DNA from: Pleurodeles waltl
Taxonomy: Eukaryota; Chordata; Amphibia; Caudata; Salamandridae
Length of the DNA stretch: 64,000 bases
Assembly (NCBI RefSeq): GCF_031143425.1
Contig: NC_090451.1
Coordinates: forward strand, 347,828,339 to 347,892,338
Reading direction: 5' to 3'
Part shown: piece after piece, positions 22,501 through 35,999 of the stretch
Position numbering within the stretch: position 1 is the stretch's first letter
How the letters are laid out: each line of letters begins with the position of its first letter
Made by a program: the position numbers and the translations under genes
Notes under the pieces: generated by a model
What the model saw: the letters and a program-made list of their open reading frames with translations, nothing else
Database searches by the model: none
Told to the model about the DNA's origin: nothing

Positions 22501-23689
22501 TTTGAATTGAACACAATTATTTCAAATGTTCACAATGTGTCTATGATCTACATGTTTGCTAACTTAGCTGCACGCTGTAACTTACTTAAGTATTTTTAAC
22601 TGAATTGAGCCACCTAGGTGGAAGGACAAACCAAATTTTAAAAATAGTTAAGAATTCTAAGATGGCGGCTATGAGTGTCTTACCTTTTATTCCCCATTTT
22701 GGCTTTAGTGTGAAAGATAACATAGGCAAACACAGGCATCTGAACAAAGGCCTGCAGAAACGCTGTTTGCATGTTTAAGTGCATTAATACCAGGGCTACT
22801 GACGTTGCCAGAGCTGTTTCATCAAATGTGGAGTCTACACCAAGCTACTGCTAGAAACATGGAGAAAACTGGCAGCACTTTTAAAGGCTCTTCCTTCAGT
22901 GGCTACGCTGTGTTTCTAGACAAGCCAAGTTATTCTGTCACATTGCAAATGGCAGTCGCACTGTTTAATTTTAAGTGCTCTATTGCAGTTCCGCATTGCT
23001 AAAACCAGAATCTCCTAAAGTTTTGCGTAAGTCCTATCTCTTCACCCTCAGAAACACCTGCTTTAAATATTCTCCTGTTTATATTTCAGTTTCTAAAAGG
23101 CAGACATTTTTACATTGAAGTGAAATATCATACATGCATCAGTGCTTTATCATGATTTGATTTGATAACACGCCTGATCCTTAGTAAGTAAACTTACAAG
23201 GAGACGCGTATAGGCCGATGAACCTTTTGTATCGCATGGAGTATCCTAGCCATGTGGTGACCAGTGTCATCAATAATCAATATAACCGATCAATAACCAC
23301 TAGAATAATCTTTAAACATCAGACAATATATCAACATTTTCATGAGTAACTACAGCAATAAACCTTTTAATAATTTTTATTTCCTTATTAGTTACAATTC
23401 TACTGCATCCGTTATTTCAAACTTTATTTAATCAGCTCAGAATTAATTCATTAATAACCATCAATAACATAACCTATTCAGAATTTGAGAAAGCATATGC
23501 TCTAATGCTTCAACATAAGACAACAAAGATGAATATAGCGACATTAATAGAAGAGTTCAGCAATGAATTTGTCAATCATTTGTCACTGTCAACGTCACCC
23601 AATGGAAACCTACCTATCCAGATTAGCATCAGTATGTGGGACTTCAGGCAAAAACAATTTAGAACAAAAATTGGAAAATATCTAGCTAA
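19511..23689. other. Mostly no recognisable feature
   Basis: Mixed unique-looking sequence. A perfect 16-bp hairpin lies at 20239-20276 within a repeat-like block of about 19830-20530. Otherwise I see short chance frames only and no splice-like exon structure that I would defend. Confidence 0.35.
20239..20276. repeat. Perfect 16-bp hairpin
   Basis: The arms ACTGACAGTGTGCCAC and GTGGCACACTGTCAGT are exact complements around a six-base AAAAAG loop. This is short for a microRNA precursor. It more likely belongs to a foldback repeat. Confidence 0.8.
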
Positions 23690-24440
23690 GAGAAAAACTA
23701 TTTAAACAATGCAGTTGGTACCTAGAAGAAAAGGCACAAAGTTATTCAGTCACATTGTCATAGCTACCTATCCACAGAATGGATCAGCAAAAAAGTCAGT
23801 CTTCGTCTTCAGGTCATCAATCGATCAGCAACATATCAGGCTCTCAAGCGCCTGAGCCCAATGACAGAATCTCGCATCTCTTCTCCCCAACATCGAAGGT
23901 CTCTCTTGCAACGTCTGCCCCTAACATCTGAAGTTTTTGCCCCTTGTCATGACTTTTTATAAAGGTTTTTCAGTCCATCCCCCTAATTCCTAATTGGTCA
24001 ATTAATTACCAGTTATAACTCTATCCAATAATATTATTTTTGCAAATCTATGAAGTCTAATATTACGCCGTTCTCAGTTCATTGATTGGCTTACTGTACG
24101 ATGTCCTCATCATCTGGCTTATCAGGTATCGAAAATGTTGCATCTTTCTCTTCAGTCAATGTCTCTATTGTTCGAGTCCTGGGAAAGTACATTGAGTCTG
24201 TCTTACACCAAACTTGTTACATGTCTAGTTCCATCATCTCTTGTCCGTCAATACACTGCAGAAACTTCTAGCTAAGCAGATTTTATTAACACAAGGGGTC
24301 AAGGTTAGTTCAACACGTTCGCTTTTTTCTTCAGTGCGCTAATAATTTAGCTTCTGCATGAGGCCTAGTAACTAGGCAACAACTTCGGCTAAGTTAACTC
24401 CACAATACAGTGCAAAACATACGTTAAACATCTTAATATG
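23690..24440 (-). repeat. Candidate LTR-like segment (minus strand)
   Basis: Read on the minus strand, this stretch has a TATAAAA box (about 23957-23963) preceded by several hundred bases of mixed sequence and followed by a possible leader. That is the layout of a retroviral-type LTR promoter. No partner repeat or coding region is recognisable next to it, so the call is weak. It could be a solo LTR or a chance TATA box. Confidence 0.25.
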
Positions 24441-24929
24441 ACACACTACATTATTATTATTACATATTTTCATTATTTCAGGCATTTCAAATTATTTTAA
24501 TACAAGTTTGTATAAGCTGGCTGTCACTCTCCGTGGGCACATTTTCAACGTGCACATTAATTTCTCTACAATTAATTTTCTTGCTAATCAAAACACATAA
24601 ACATTCATTAATAATTTCTAATTAGCATATCTGCTTCAACAGATTCTTAGAGAGAATGTATTTACTTGATGCTGTCTACCTGGCAATTAGCTTTCAACCT
24701 CACTTGCTTATCACAGTTACTTTATAAAAATAATGAACATTCTTTCCTTGGGATTTCTCCCAAACCAATTCTGTTAAAGAGCAAATGTTAGAGGCTGCTT
24801 CAGTTTGGCTTATAGAACCTATTTGTCATCCATTCCTTCCCCCTCAAGACAAGATGATCTGGCTGATTTCATCTGACCTATTTTGTATAGTATTGGAATC
24901 TACTTTGACTGCTCTAGCATTCCTTTCCC
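24441..24929. other. No recognisable feature
   Basis: AT-rich sequence without a clear gene, repeat end or structured motif. Confidence 0.4.
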
Positions 24930-27290
24930 TGTTGACTGTTTTGCTGTTATTGTGCCTGTTGGACCAGGCACTGTTTGCAGGGTCATCCCCAAGCATTTTT
25001 TGCCTTCCTCCTTCTCTATTTCTGACCTTGTTTAGGTTGGCTTTAGGACTCCTGGCACTTTACCACTGCCAAAGAGCACTAAAGTGCATTTGCTCTCTGC
25101 TTAAAACATGGTAACATTGGCTTATCCCCAATTGGCATATTTAATTTACTTACAAGTCTCTTGTAATGTGCACTGCATGTGACCAGGGCCTGGAAAATGA
25201 ATGCTACTGGTGGGCCTGTAGCACTGAATGTGCCACCCGCTTCAGTAGCCCTTTAAACATGGCTTAGGCTTGCCATTGCAGAGCCTGTGTGTGCAGTTTT
25301 AAACTGCCATGTCGACCTGGCAAGTTAACCTACTTGCCAGGCACAAACCTTTCTTTTTATTACATGTAAGTGACCCATAAGGTAGGCCCTAGCTAGCTCC
25401 TAGGGCAGGGTGCAGTGTATTTAAAAGGTTGGATATGCACTTTTAATTTCAACATGTCCTGGCAGTAAAAAAATATTACATTTATTTTTCACTACTGCAA
25501 GGCCTGTCTATCCCATTGGTTAACATTGGAATTACCCTGAAACAGCTTTTAAGTGTAATTCCCAATTGGTACAATATAGAAATTTGGAGTTTGGTGATAC
25601 TGGACTCATAATTTAAAATCACAATTTATGGTGAAGTCGGATTTTAAATTGTAAGTCTGAAAATGCCACTTTTAGAAAGTTGACATTTTCTTACTTTAAC
25701 TAATCTGTGCCTCTCCCTGTCTATGAATACACATCTGGGGAGGGTGACATCTGGGCTTTGTGCATTCCCTCTATACCATAACACACAAAGGGAGCTGAGG
25801 TGTGACATTTACATACTGATAGCCGACCATCCGGTTGATGGTCCTTCCTGGGCTAGATGGGAGGGAGGAGCTGACACACCTGAACAAAGCTGTGACTTTC
25901 CCCAGTCAAAGAGCTGCATAACCCCTAATAGAGTGTCTGGAGCCAGGAAAAGGAAGGCAGGGACATTGTGCACTTCAAAGGCCTCTCTCCCAGTTGAAAC
26001 TATCAAGTCTCCTACACTTGATATGCTCATCTGGATATAAGTACTGGACCACAAACCCCGCCAAATCGCACACTTCTGGATCTGAGGACATTTTGCAGGA
26101 AGAAGGACTGCTGTGTTGGCACGATAGACTGCCTTTCTGCTGAACTGGTTTGCTGTGTTGACCTGCTGCCTGATGCCTCTTGCCTGGTAGTGAGAAGGAC
26201 TGAACCTAATCCCCTATAAGTGACTCCAAGGTCTTGCTGGCTTGCCTACTGTTCTGAAGTCTCAGGGCCATCAAAGAATTCCCCCAAATCTGATGTAGAT
26301 GCTGGACCTGCTTCCTGATGCCTCTTGCATGGTAGTGAGAAGGACTGGACCGAACTCCATATAGCTTCACAAGAACCAAGTGACTCCAAGGTCTTGCTGG
26401 CTTGGCTCCTATTCTGAAGTCTCAGGGCCATCAAAGAATTCCCCCAAATTTGCTGTAGCTGCTGGACTCTGCTGTGAGTCCAGTCCAGCCAAGAGGTCCC
26501 ATTCCAGTCATGGGCCTAGAAAGGGGACTCTACAGCTGTTTTTCTACAAAAACAATGCATCAATGCTGTTTCACTGATCATAACCACTGCATCTTCCCTC
26601 GATGCTGATGCATCACCGCTGCCGCATAGGTCGAGGACTCCACATCGCCTGTGCTGCGTTCCATGACAACACCGTATCAACACCATTGCAGAGGGTTCAA
26701 CAGCACACTTTGAGGTCACCGCTTCAATGACTACATGGCTTGACAACAACCCACTCGCCCCTATCCCCGGACTGCACGGATTGGAACAGATGCATTGCCT
26801 CCTCGACGTCGATGCAGCCCTTCATCCAAGGCACTTTTCAGCAGACCCTGCATGGGTCCTGTATCTGGTCTGCCTTCCATCGGGGTCAGACTGAACTTTG
26901 GGTTTACCCCAGTCTAGTGTGACCTCAAGTAACGTTTTAGCGCTATTGATTTCTAAGCACAGTTTTTTAGATTATTTTTAAAAATTAATATCCTAAGTTC
27001 TATTTATTAGCTTTTTGTCATTTCGGTCTTATCTTACTCAGATGAATGGTCTCTATTTTAGTAAACTGGTGTGGTGTCTTTTTGTGTTGTTTTCACTGTG
27101 TTTCTGTAATTCAAGTTTTGTACAAATACTTTACACATTGCCTCTTAAGTTAAGCCTGACTGTTCTGTGCCAAACTACCAGAGGGTGAGCACAGGTTAAT
27201 TTAGGGTGTGTATCTGACTTATGCTGACTAGGATTGTGGTCCCTACTTGGACAGGGTGCATACCTCTGCCAACATGGCATCGAATTTCTG
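24930..27290 (+). repeat. LTR-like interspersed repeat, about 2.3 kb
   Basis: It starts near TTGTGCCTGTTGGACCAGG and runs to about 27290. It includes the hairpin CCTGGCAAGT / ACTTGCCAGG near 25315-25340 and an internal duplication: a roughly 110-bp block with CTCAGGGCCATCAAAGAATT occurs near 26260 and again near 26420. Long non-coding sequence of this kind is typical of the large LTR repeats of newt genomes as I remember them. No pol remnant is attached, so it may be a solo LTR. Confidence 0.45.
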
Positions 27291-29599
27291 AAAGAGGCTA
27301 GGACATTTCTTTTACATACTGCTACAAGTAGTTCTTTGGAACCTTGAATCGCTATAGTGAGGCAGATATAACCCACCTAATCAGAACTTGTAACTTCTTT
27401 TACCTCATCTAGGCATTCCTTGCATGGTAACTGTTGCTTGTTCATTGATTCCATGGAAACCAGAATAGGTCACCAGTCTGTACCTGGGGCTTCCCAAAAT
27501 CTCTTGCAAAAAATATAGCAAAAAGCTCCTCATCTGCTCCTCTCGTAGACCAAGGCATTGAATTCTTCCCAGACTTATCATCCATGTGTTTGCTGCCAGA
27601 GTCATTCTGCATAAAAATTGAACCATTGTACATTGCCTAATGCATAATTAGCATACCACATTTAGTAGCACACCCTTCCAAGAGTCTTCACTCCGTGTCA
27701 AATAGCCATATAGTAGTGACGCTGCATAATTTGCTGCATAATGACCTGTTCGTTTTTAGGTATTAGTTCAGAAGTCATTTTCTCTAACACACTCTACACT
27801 GACAAACTCTGTTAAAGGAATTTTCAAGCCACAGACACAATTACATTTGTACGTCCGGTGCACTTCTATCCCTAATGAAGAATACCTTTTTTTCATCCCG
27901 ATTGTTGCAATCCCAAACCCTCTAGTGGCCACCTGGAGTGGCAGTAGTAGGCAGGCACCTCCAGTGGTGACTTTAATGTAAGATCATTCTTATCACGTAC
28001 ATCCTTGAAATCACTGGGATATTTAAGGGAATATCTCTCTCTGCAAAGAGATCGGTGCTCAGAAGCCCTACCATGGTTAATCAGGTAAGGGGCAAGACAG
28101 CATTTTTTTGGCAAATGTGTTCTTCCTAAATGGAAATAAGTCAAATTATAACAAAAAGACTCAACAAGCCCTTTCAGCGCCCTTTCAAAATGATTTGCGC
28201 AGAACTGTTTTAATATGCATGCACCCATCCTTCTCAAAATACTCTCACAAAAAAACATGTTGAAATGACTTCTCGCCAGCCTGCCGTCGGCTTCACTACT
28301 GGCAGTACATTGCACAGAGTTATTTGAAAGTATTGTGTAAAAAGAACATAGCGAACCGAATTTTGTTCTTTGTGAATGACGATTGTCATTGCTGAAGGAA
28401 CACAACAAACCTAAACGACTTTCAACATTGTGTTAAGTTCTGTTCCTGAAATCAAATTTAGTGTCTTCCAGTAAAATCTGGTCAACCAAATGAGTCATCT
28501 GGTACTTGAAGTGACCAGTTATCCCTTCTTAACACGCCTTCCAGGTTTGGTTTGAAAAGAGGAACTGAAAAGGGCTGACTCCAAAAATGGCTTCTTTCTG
28601 TGGTTCCTTATTTAATACCAAAATAAAGTTAAAGAACAAATGCATTGTGTTGAATAACATATTTCGGGAGATCAAAAGCCGCTGGGACGCTGCAATAAGA
28701 GCTGTGCTATGTAGCCTGCCCATTTAGGGGGTGGGTTTTTATCTCCACCGCTTCATGATTAATGCAACACTGCATTGTGTGCAATCGTAAATAACCATGT
28801 TACAATTAAAGGCTTATTTCAATTGTGAAGTTCTAGATTGCATTAAAATGTTAAGAGGGAAATTTAGTTTATCTATAAACATCCTTTGTACAGTCATTAT
28901 GTTCTCCATAGGTGGTGCATTCTTTAATAGGAGGAAGAAAGCTAAAGTAAAAATAAATATTATTTTCTGCTTTTCGTTCTCAAACTATTGTTTTCAAATC
29001 TGTTTTTATTTTTGATGAGTGGCAATAGTTGGGGAACAAATGTGCGCCTCTTTTATTCTTCACGGAATCCTCACATAGAAACCAATCAGGGCTGCTAATT
29101 CCTTTCTGGATTATTTTTATGTGTGGGTTTTAACAGCCTAGTTGTCAAAGTGACCTATTGCTAATAATACCTAAAGAGTGGGTTTTGACTCTTCCCATTC
29201 AAACACTGGCACTCTGCAAACAGTCCCTTTCAGCCATTGGGACTTGGAATCATGCCTTGATGTAGCACAGAGGAATATTCAACTCTCACTTTAGGCTATT
29301 GACTGTTTCCAACTCCAAACCAGTGGTTGTTTTTACTTAATGAGGTACTTCATGACAACTATACTCTTCTCTGTCCATTCCTTCTGGCTCTCTCCCATGT
29401 TTTTAATCAAATGTTTTAACACTACATGCTAGTACATTAAATGCCGACCTATTGGCTTTGTCAATATTTATTATTTGTACGGTCTTATCGAAGCATTAGT
29501 CCAGCACTCTCACTAAAACTTCACCCTACAAATGATAAAAGCATAAACTCCATTTCAAGAAGAAGAGGGTAATAAGAGAGGACAATCGCCCTTATAAGT
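27291..29599. other. No recognisable feature
   Basis: Unique-looking sequence. The longest frame is on the minus strand at 27893-28408 (171 codons). It has no recognisable motif and is about the length expected by chance in a window this size. Confidence 0.4.
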
Positions 29600-30925
29600 T
29601 GTTGCAAAATATAGCTGTTGGGGAAAACGTCTGGAACAACGACTCCAGAGCAGCGATTACGTTGTTAACGTAAGTGAAACCATGCTTGATTAACAACAAC
29701 TCCCTTTTACTCTGCCTTATCCACGCATGCGCTGAATAATGCACATGCATGGATAAGGCAGAGAAAAAGAGAGTGCATTGGGAGAGGACGCAGTCAGGTA
29801 AGTGGGCTGGGGCAGGTTTGCTGGTAGTTTTTAGTGGTCGGGGGGATTAAGGGCTTGCGGTGGGGTTTGTTTGAGGTCGGGTTCGTTTGTTTTTTTAAGA
29901 GCGTGGTGGGGGATCGGGGCAGTTCTGGTTTTTAAGGGCAGGGAATTGGGCAGTTCTGATTTTAGGGGCAGGGTGGGGTAGTATTGTTTTGGGGTGGGGG
30001 ATTGGGGTACTTTTGTTTTTGGGGGTGGGGAATCGGGATAGTTTAATTTTTGGGAGTGGGGGATCAGGGTAGTTTGTTTTTTGGGGGTGGTAGGGGTCAG
30101 GGTAGTTTGGTTTTTGGTGGGTGGGGATGGGGGTCAGGGAAATTTGGTTTTTGGGGGTAGGGGGTGGGGGATCAGGGCAGTTTGTTTGTTAGGGGTGGGG
30201 GGTCAGGGTAGATTAGTTTTTGGGGGTGGGGTGTTGGGGTACTTAGTGTTGTGGGCGGTGGGGGATTGGGGTAGTTAGTGTTTTTGGTGGTGGGGGATCG
30301 GGTAGCTTGGTTTTTGGGGGTGGGGGATTGGGGTAGATTGGTTTTTGTGGGGTGGGGTGGTTGGGGTAGTTTGGTTTTTGGGGGTAGAGGGATTACAGTA
30401 ATTTGTTTTTTAGGGGCGGGTGGGGGATCTAGGAGTTTGGTTTTTGGGGGTGGGGTGGGCAGATCGGGGTAGTTAGTGCTTTTGGGGTAGGGGCTGTGGG
30501 GATCAGGGTAGTTTGGTTTTTGGGGGTGGAGGCTTGGGTAATTTGGTTTTTGGGGGTGTGGGTGGGGGGATCAGGGTAGTTTTCTTTTTAGGAGTGGGGT
30601 GGGGGGTCAGTTGTTTTTAGGGCAGGTGGGTGAGGTCGGGGAAGGGTTTAGGGCTCAGGGTTGGTGGGAGGCATCTGAAGTAGTTTTGTTTTAGGGGTGG
30701 GCGGGTCGGGGTAGTTTTAGTATTAGGGGTGGGGTATTTCTGGGCCTTAGTACAGGTGGGGGGGTGACATGCTAGAACCACGCTTGCCGTTCTCACACAT
30801 GCCTTTACTAGGCATGCTTTTACACCAAAAAATCTTTGTAAAGGCATGCTTGGTAACAACGCCGTCGTTGTTCCGACCGCGTTGTTCAGGCATGCATAGT
30901 TCCAGCATTCGTTGTTCCATCATAC
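29600..30925. mobile_element. Possible MITE-like element enclosing a G-rich array
   Basis: The left flank (about 29626-29670, GGAACAACGAC then GTTGTTAACG) and the reverse complement of the right flank (about 30840-30905, GGAACAACGAC then CGTTGTTACC) share the same order of motifs. The G-rich array is therefore bracketed by inverted sequences. A near-perfect 19-bp hairpin lies at 29711-29762. The exact ends and a target duplication were not identified. Confidence 0.4.
29880..30765 (+). repeat. G-rich minisatellite
   Basis: A tandem array of an imperfect unit of about 30-45 bases, built around GGTAGTTTGGTTTTTGGGGG and GGGGGATCAGG. Dozens of runs of three to six G on the plus strand give high G-quadruplex potential. 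Frames open across it are compositional artefacts. Confidence 0.85.
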
Positions 30926-31009
30926 ATTCAGCTGTGGAGTAACCTGCTCTGCTGCTGCTTTTGTAAATCTCTGCCCATCCTGCTATAATGTCCATGTGGC
31001 AACAACTAA

Positions 31010-31105
31010 TGCCCAGCCCCCGTAAAGCTATCTGCTCACAATACTCCTCCCCACTCGGGATATGTGCTATACAAATACAGCAAAAATAAATAACAAAAAA
31101 TCCTG
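31010..31105 (+). repeat. LINE/SINE 3' tail fragment
   Basis: The phrases CCGTAAAGC and GTGCTATACAAATAC followed by AATAAATAAC resemble the shared 3' ends of L2/CR1-type LINEs and the SINEs that use them. No upstream coding part is present. Confidence 0.4.
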
Positions 31106-31209
31106 ATACTACACTCTAAATAGTTCTTGTGGCCCGATATTCCTGTGATCTAGTTGGGGTACACAAAAGCAGGACTGTCAGGACTTGATGATGAAGACAG
31201 TGAAAACAA

Positions 31210-31960
31210 AAACCTACAGGTTTTTCCTGAAAGAGACATGGGGTCAGTTGTATGACACATTTTATGTGTCCCAAATGGTCCATCAGGCTGTTTGTGGCTG
31301 GTAAAATGCATTTTGGCATGTGCCAAAGACAAAATGCGAGCCAGTAACTTGTTAACGACTCACATTATGTTTCTGTGATTTGGTATTATGAATGGGTGTG
31401 TTTAGGGCATCCCTTCCTAATACCGAATTGCACCGGCATGTATGAATATTTTTCAACCAGGAATGCGGTCGCAAACATCATACTTTACTGACTCCTTGAA
31501 GGAGGCAGTAACCCATTTGTAAGTGGGAAGGAGTTCCTAAGAGACCCTTTCCCCCTTGTGAATGGGGACGCCAAAAATTGTTTAGAGCAGGCAGTGATCC
31601 CACAGAGAACTGCCCACTCAAAAAAAATGAAAACAAAACTATTTTTTTTTTTTAAATGCATCCCATTTTCCCTTAAGGAAAAAGGACCTCATTTAAAAAA
31701 TGATAAACCAAACTGCTTCACTTAAAAAGCAGTTACAGACATGGTAGTGTGCTGGCTCCAAACGGATCTCAAATTGTGACCTTTCTCCTGAACATTAATG
31801 AGGCAGGTCCCTTGTAACCCATTTGGGAATCACAAACAGTGTCTCAGACACTTTTGTACATCAGTGTTTGTGATTCGCAATTTGCGAGTGGCAAAAAAGT
31901 GCAAATTGTGAGTCTCAAACATTGAGGGTCATACATCTGTGATGGCCAATGTAATCTTGC
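31210..31960. repeat. Foldback-like interspersed repeat
   Basis: The ends carry GGGTCAGTTGTATGAC and, inverted at about 31925, GGGTCATACA. Near the right end GATTCGCAATTTGCGAGT is itself a short palindrome. I interpret it as a MITE-like repeat. Its ends are approximate. Confidence 0.35.
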
Positions 31961-34900
31961 CTTTGGAGTTTACTTTGACACCAACAAGGAGAGTCAACTT
32001 CATAATAGTGCCTATTAGTTCAGAGAAAAGACAGTGAATGACACAATAACATACCAATGGATGAAGAGTACTAGTTGAAATCCCCTAAAAGTATATTTTC
32101 CACGTTTCTTCAGCAAAATCAAATGTTCCTAGTTAACACCAGACCTAAAAAAAGGAAATAGCCATTATTCAGTTGTTCTCGGGAGAACAAGTTCACTATC
32201 CTTCTAAAGAGAAAAAAGCATATGTTATGCAGATTTATAGACCAATATTTATATTTATAGAGAGATAGCTAGTGCTTCAGAACAAAAAAAAATTGAAACA
32301 CAATACAACATAGAAAAAATAAAGCACCCAACTTCTTCTAGGATCTGTTAGCCTTTGCTTATAGCAAACTCAAAGTTGATATCTACAGACAACATGAAGG
32401 ACAACTGGTCTTTTCCTTTGGCAATGAGTTCATTGGAGAATAAGTGGGAGACCTAGTCCACAAACCCGTGCTCAACGTCACCACCTTTCTTCTGTTAGTC
32501 TTGCAGTGTATCACAACTCTGCCTAATCCTCTGTAGAAGTTCTTGTGAAAGCTGTTCGGTGCTGAATGAGGGGGTAGTGATGAAGCAGAATACTGAGTCT
32601 TAGACTCTTTTTAGTTGGGCATTCAGTGTTTTGCCTATTGAAACACACTTTCTCATGGTGTAATGCACACCAATGCCTAATTTGAATTAGGAAAAGTGCT
32701 GGCTTTGCTCAGAAGCCCACGGCCAAAGCTCTGCCTGCTAAATATCAAAGCTCTTTAGTCTTGGTTCCACATCATGCCTCTTTAAACCACCACCAGACAC
32801 TTCCTGCCTCTTTATCCGACTCTTGTGTTGTTTTTTGTCCCTGCTTTCTCCCTTTCTCATGGTTCTTCCGTCTTTCTTTTTCTCTGTCTTTTCCTTTTGG
32901 ATGTTTTTAATTCTCTCTTTCTATTCTCTGGGTGAAAGTCTGATGAGCAACAATGAGTGCCATCCCAAAAATGAGCGCAAACTATGCACTAGTTCACATA
33001 ACACAGCAATCTACCTCAGAATGTGGAATGTCCCATCAGTGAAAAATAACACACAAAGCCAGTATGTAAGGCTCATATGAGTCCTGTTAACTGTTTGCTG
33101 GCATCAGGAATTAGTGCCCTTAAGCACTGCTAACATGATGTCTACTAAGAGACATAGGTGCCACCAAGGCTTGTAAGTAAACTGTAAAATGATAAAAAGA
33201 AGACTTGAATATATTTACAGAGGAGTGTGTGTTACTCATACATCAATAACCAAAAACAATTGCATTTAAAGAAAGAATGTTCTTTTCTGAATCTCTACAA
33301 ACACATTTAACTCTAAACAAATCAGTGGAAAATACAACACTGCAAAGCAAATAGGTGTGACGGTCAAGGAAATGATATGTTGATTTAGTTAGTGGTTTTA
33401 CATGCCACCTACAAAATGCAGTCTTTTGACTACTTCATAAGTATTTCACGGTGCCAGCAGGTTCCCACACCACCACACTCCCTATGGAAGGTTATAGGCA
33501 CTGGTAGTTGGCAGCTGATTAACCTATACGATGGTGGAGAAGGTGTGACATCATGTTATTGGACTCACCTACCATCTCTGCATTTTCCCTGTGGTCTACC
33601 ACCATGCCTATGTCTGACTCCTGTCTGAGTGTGTGGCTTTTGCTGACCTCTTCCCTGCCTTGAATATTTTCTATTGGCTTCTTTGCAGTCTAGACCGTGC
33701 CCGAGTGTAACTCATGTTCCCTTCAAATTGAATCACTCTGTCAGGCCTGAATCACTCTGTCAGGGCCAGTGCTATCACCTGGAGCAGTGCCAGCCTTATG
33801 GGTGTGTGAACCATGCAGATACACAGAGCCCACAACTTAGGGCTGCCCGAAAATTTCACAGAAATTTACCACTGACGTCAAAGTGCTTACACTTCAGCGA
33901 TGGTGCTCTCGTCCACCAGCGTTCTCATCCGAAGAAGAGCTAGGTGTAGTCAGCTATGGTGGCAACAAAATAACAATGGAGCGAGGAGGCAGAAGGGAGT
34001 GTGTTTGCCTCAGGAACCCTGCAAACTGACACATCCCATAGAAAGCTGGAGGCTTAACGTAAGGGCACAGTGCCTCTGTGGATTACTGTCAGAGCATGCG
34101 CAGCATGTAACATCATTGTCATAATCTGTGGCACATCAGAGAGGGCAGCAGCCTTACATTGGCATGTGTGAGCTTTCAATTGTGCACAGCAGAAAAAAAA
34201 CAGCCATGTGTGCGGTACATTGTATATGGCGCCCTACTACAGGCAGAGCGATTTATGAAGGCATTTCTCATTTCATTCATATCCAGATAGCACATTTCCC
34301 CATTATCTGCAATGTGAGAAGTTCAAGCAACTTGTTTTAACATGCGTCAGTAAAGACGCAGATTTTGTTGTTTTAACTAGTAGCCTGGAATGTTGATAAT
34401 TTCAAAGCACAGGTTGCGAGTGGTCAGCTGTTTTCCACCTTAGATTAGGTACTCAGGTGCAGAGATATAGCTACATATTTTGAAGAATACAGTGCAGGGG
34501 ATGAACTCATCACAGTAATTAAAAGCTTCCAGGGTCTGTACAAGAAAATACATCCTGCTTTTGCTCTCCCTGTTCTCAAATACATTTATGACAACCACTT
34601 GCATCAAATGTATCCCAAATCAAACATCATTCTTAGAATGTTCCTGTCACAGTAGCCTCTGGTGAACGATCCTAATCAAACTTGAAAATATTTCTTGCTC
34701 ACTTCAATGGCCCAGGACCGACTGCCTGACTTGGCACTGATATCAGTTTAACATGAAGTTATGCAAATGCTCAGCTACAGTGAAATAATCAAAGAATTTG
34801 CAGAACTGAAAGTAAAGAAAGCTCAGTTTTGGTGAAGAAGTACCATTCTATATAATTCTATTGCAGGTAAAGATGTAAAGTTAAACTTAACTTGTACTTG

Positions 34901-35994
34901 TTAACAATCTACTAATTTAAAATAATTACCAATGTAAAGCAATTTGACTTGTATCATGGGGGACCTGTACAGTATACTCCACACAGGGTCCGAAATATTC
35001 AAAGGTTGGCACTGTCTGGAGTGTTTATGTAACAGGGACTGCCCTTTGACCACCTAGAACCAGGGGAATAGAAAACAATAAAGAACAATGTTTCCCTGTT
35101 GTAATATATTTACCAACATATTATTCATAGTAATTCTAATTCCTAAATAACACTCCATAAAAAGCACCTTATCCGTTTGAAATCACTATAACCGTCTGCT
35201 CCTAACAAAGACAGCAAGTGTAGTTCATCAGAATCTGTACTCAGTGCGCAAGTGATCCCAATTAGCACAAATAAAATATTCATAGGAAGAGTGGATGATG
35301 TCATATGGTAATGAACCATGCAGCAAATTGCAAAATGTTGGTATAAATATATTTTTTTAAAAATCCAAATTAAAGTAGCATTCTAATTTCATTATTCAGT
35401 TACTAGAATCAGTAACCTCATTTCTACCAAAGATCAATGAAAAGGTCATAAGCAGGACTGGCAGATATGAGCACAAAACCTCAGATTTCAGCAGTCCCAG
35501 CTTTCGGTGCTGACTCTTGCAGCCATGATCCTCTGATCCTAACAGGCCCAGTTTAGGAATTTATATCTGGATGGGCCAAGGGTGCGTTTGGGTGGGCCAA
35601 TGTGTGCCCAATTTTAGCGAATTCTGGAAGTAGCCTACAACCACTGCACCTGCTACATCATTGGCAGGTAAACCCCTGCCCCCTCTTCCCCAACACACGC
35701 CTCCCCACTGTAGCTTGCCTCTGACATGAGCTAATCTTGCCAATGAGTGGTTTTCTTTTTTGGCATGCCCAGAGTTTTATCTCAGACAGTAGAAAAATAG
35801 GGACAATCATCTAAAGGTGGTATTTTTCTCCCTATCATTACACAAGTAGAACAGCTATTATTAAAAATGTGGACTATAAAATGTATTCTAGAGACTTCTC
35901 CTTGACTCCTTGCTGATAATTAAAGTAAACAAAAGAGAAAAAAAATCACATTTGACGACATGGAGGGAGCACCTACCAGGTGCTTTATCTGTGG
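31961..35994. other. No gene seen; one dispersed repeat
   Basis: Mostly unrecognised sequence. The stretch at about 32755-33000 shares phrases with 51050-51300: CATGCCTCTTT, then a pyrimidine-rich block, then CTGATG and ATGAGTGC. It is therefore a copy of a dispersed non-coding repeat. Nothing else is supported. Confidence 0.35.
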
Positions 35995-35999
35995 CTGCT

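Noticed and set aside
27893..28408. 171-codon minus-strand frame
   Set aside because: About one or two frames of this length are expected by chance in 64 kb; no motif, no exon structure.
30081..30472. Glycine-rich protein in the G-rich array
   Set aside because: Direct translation of the minisatellite.
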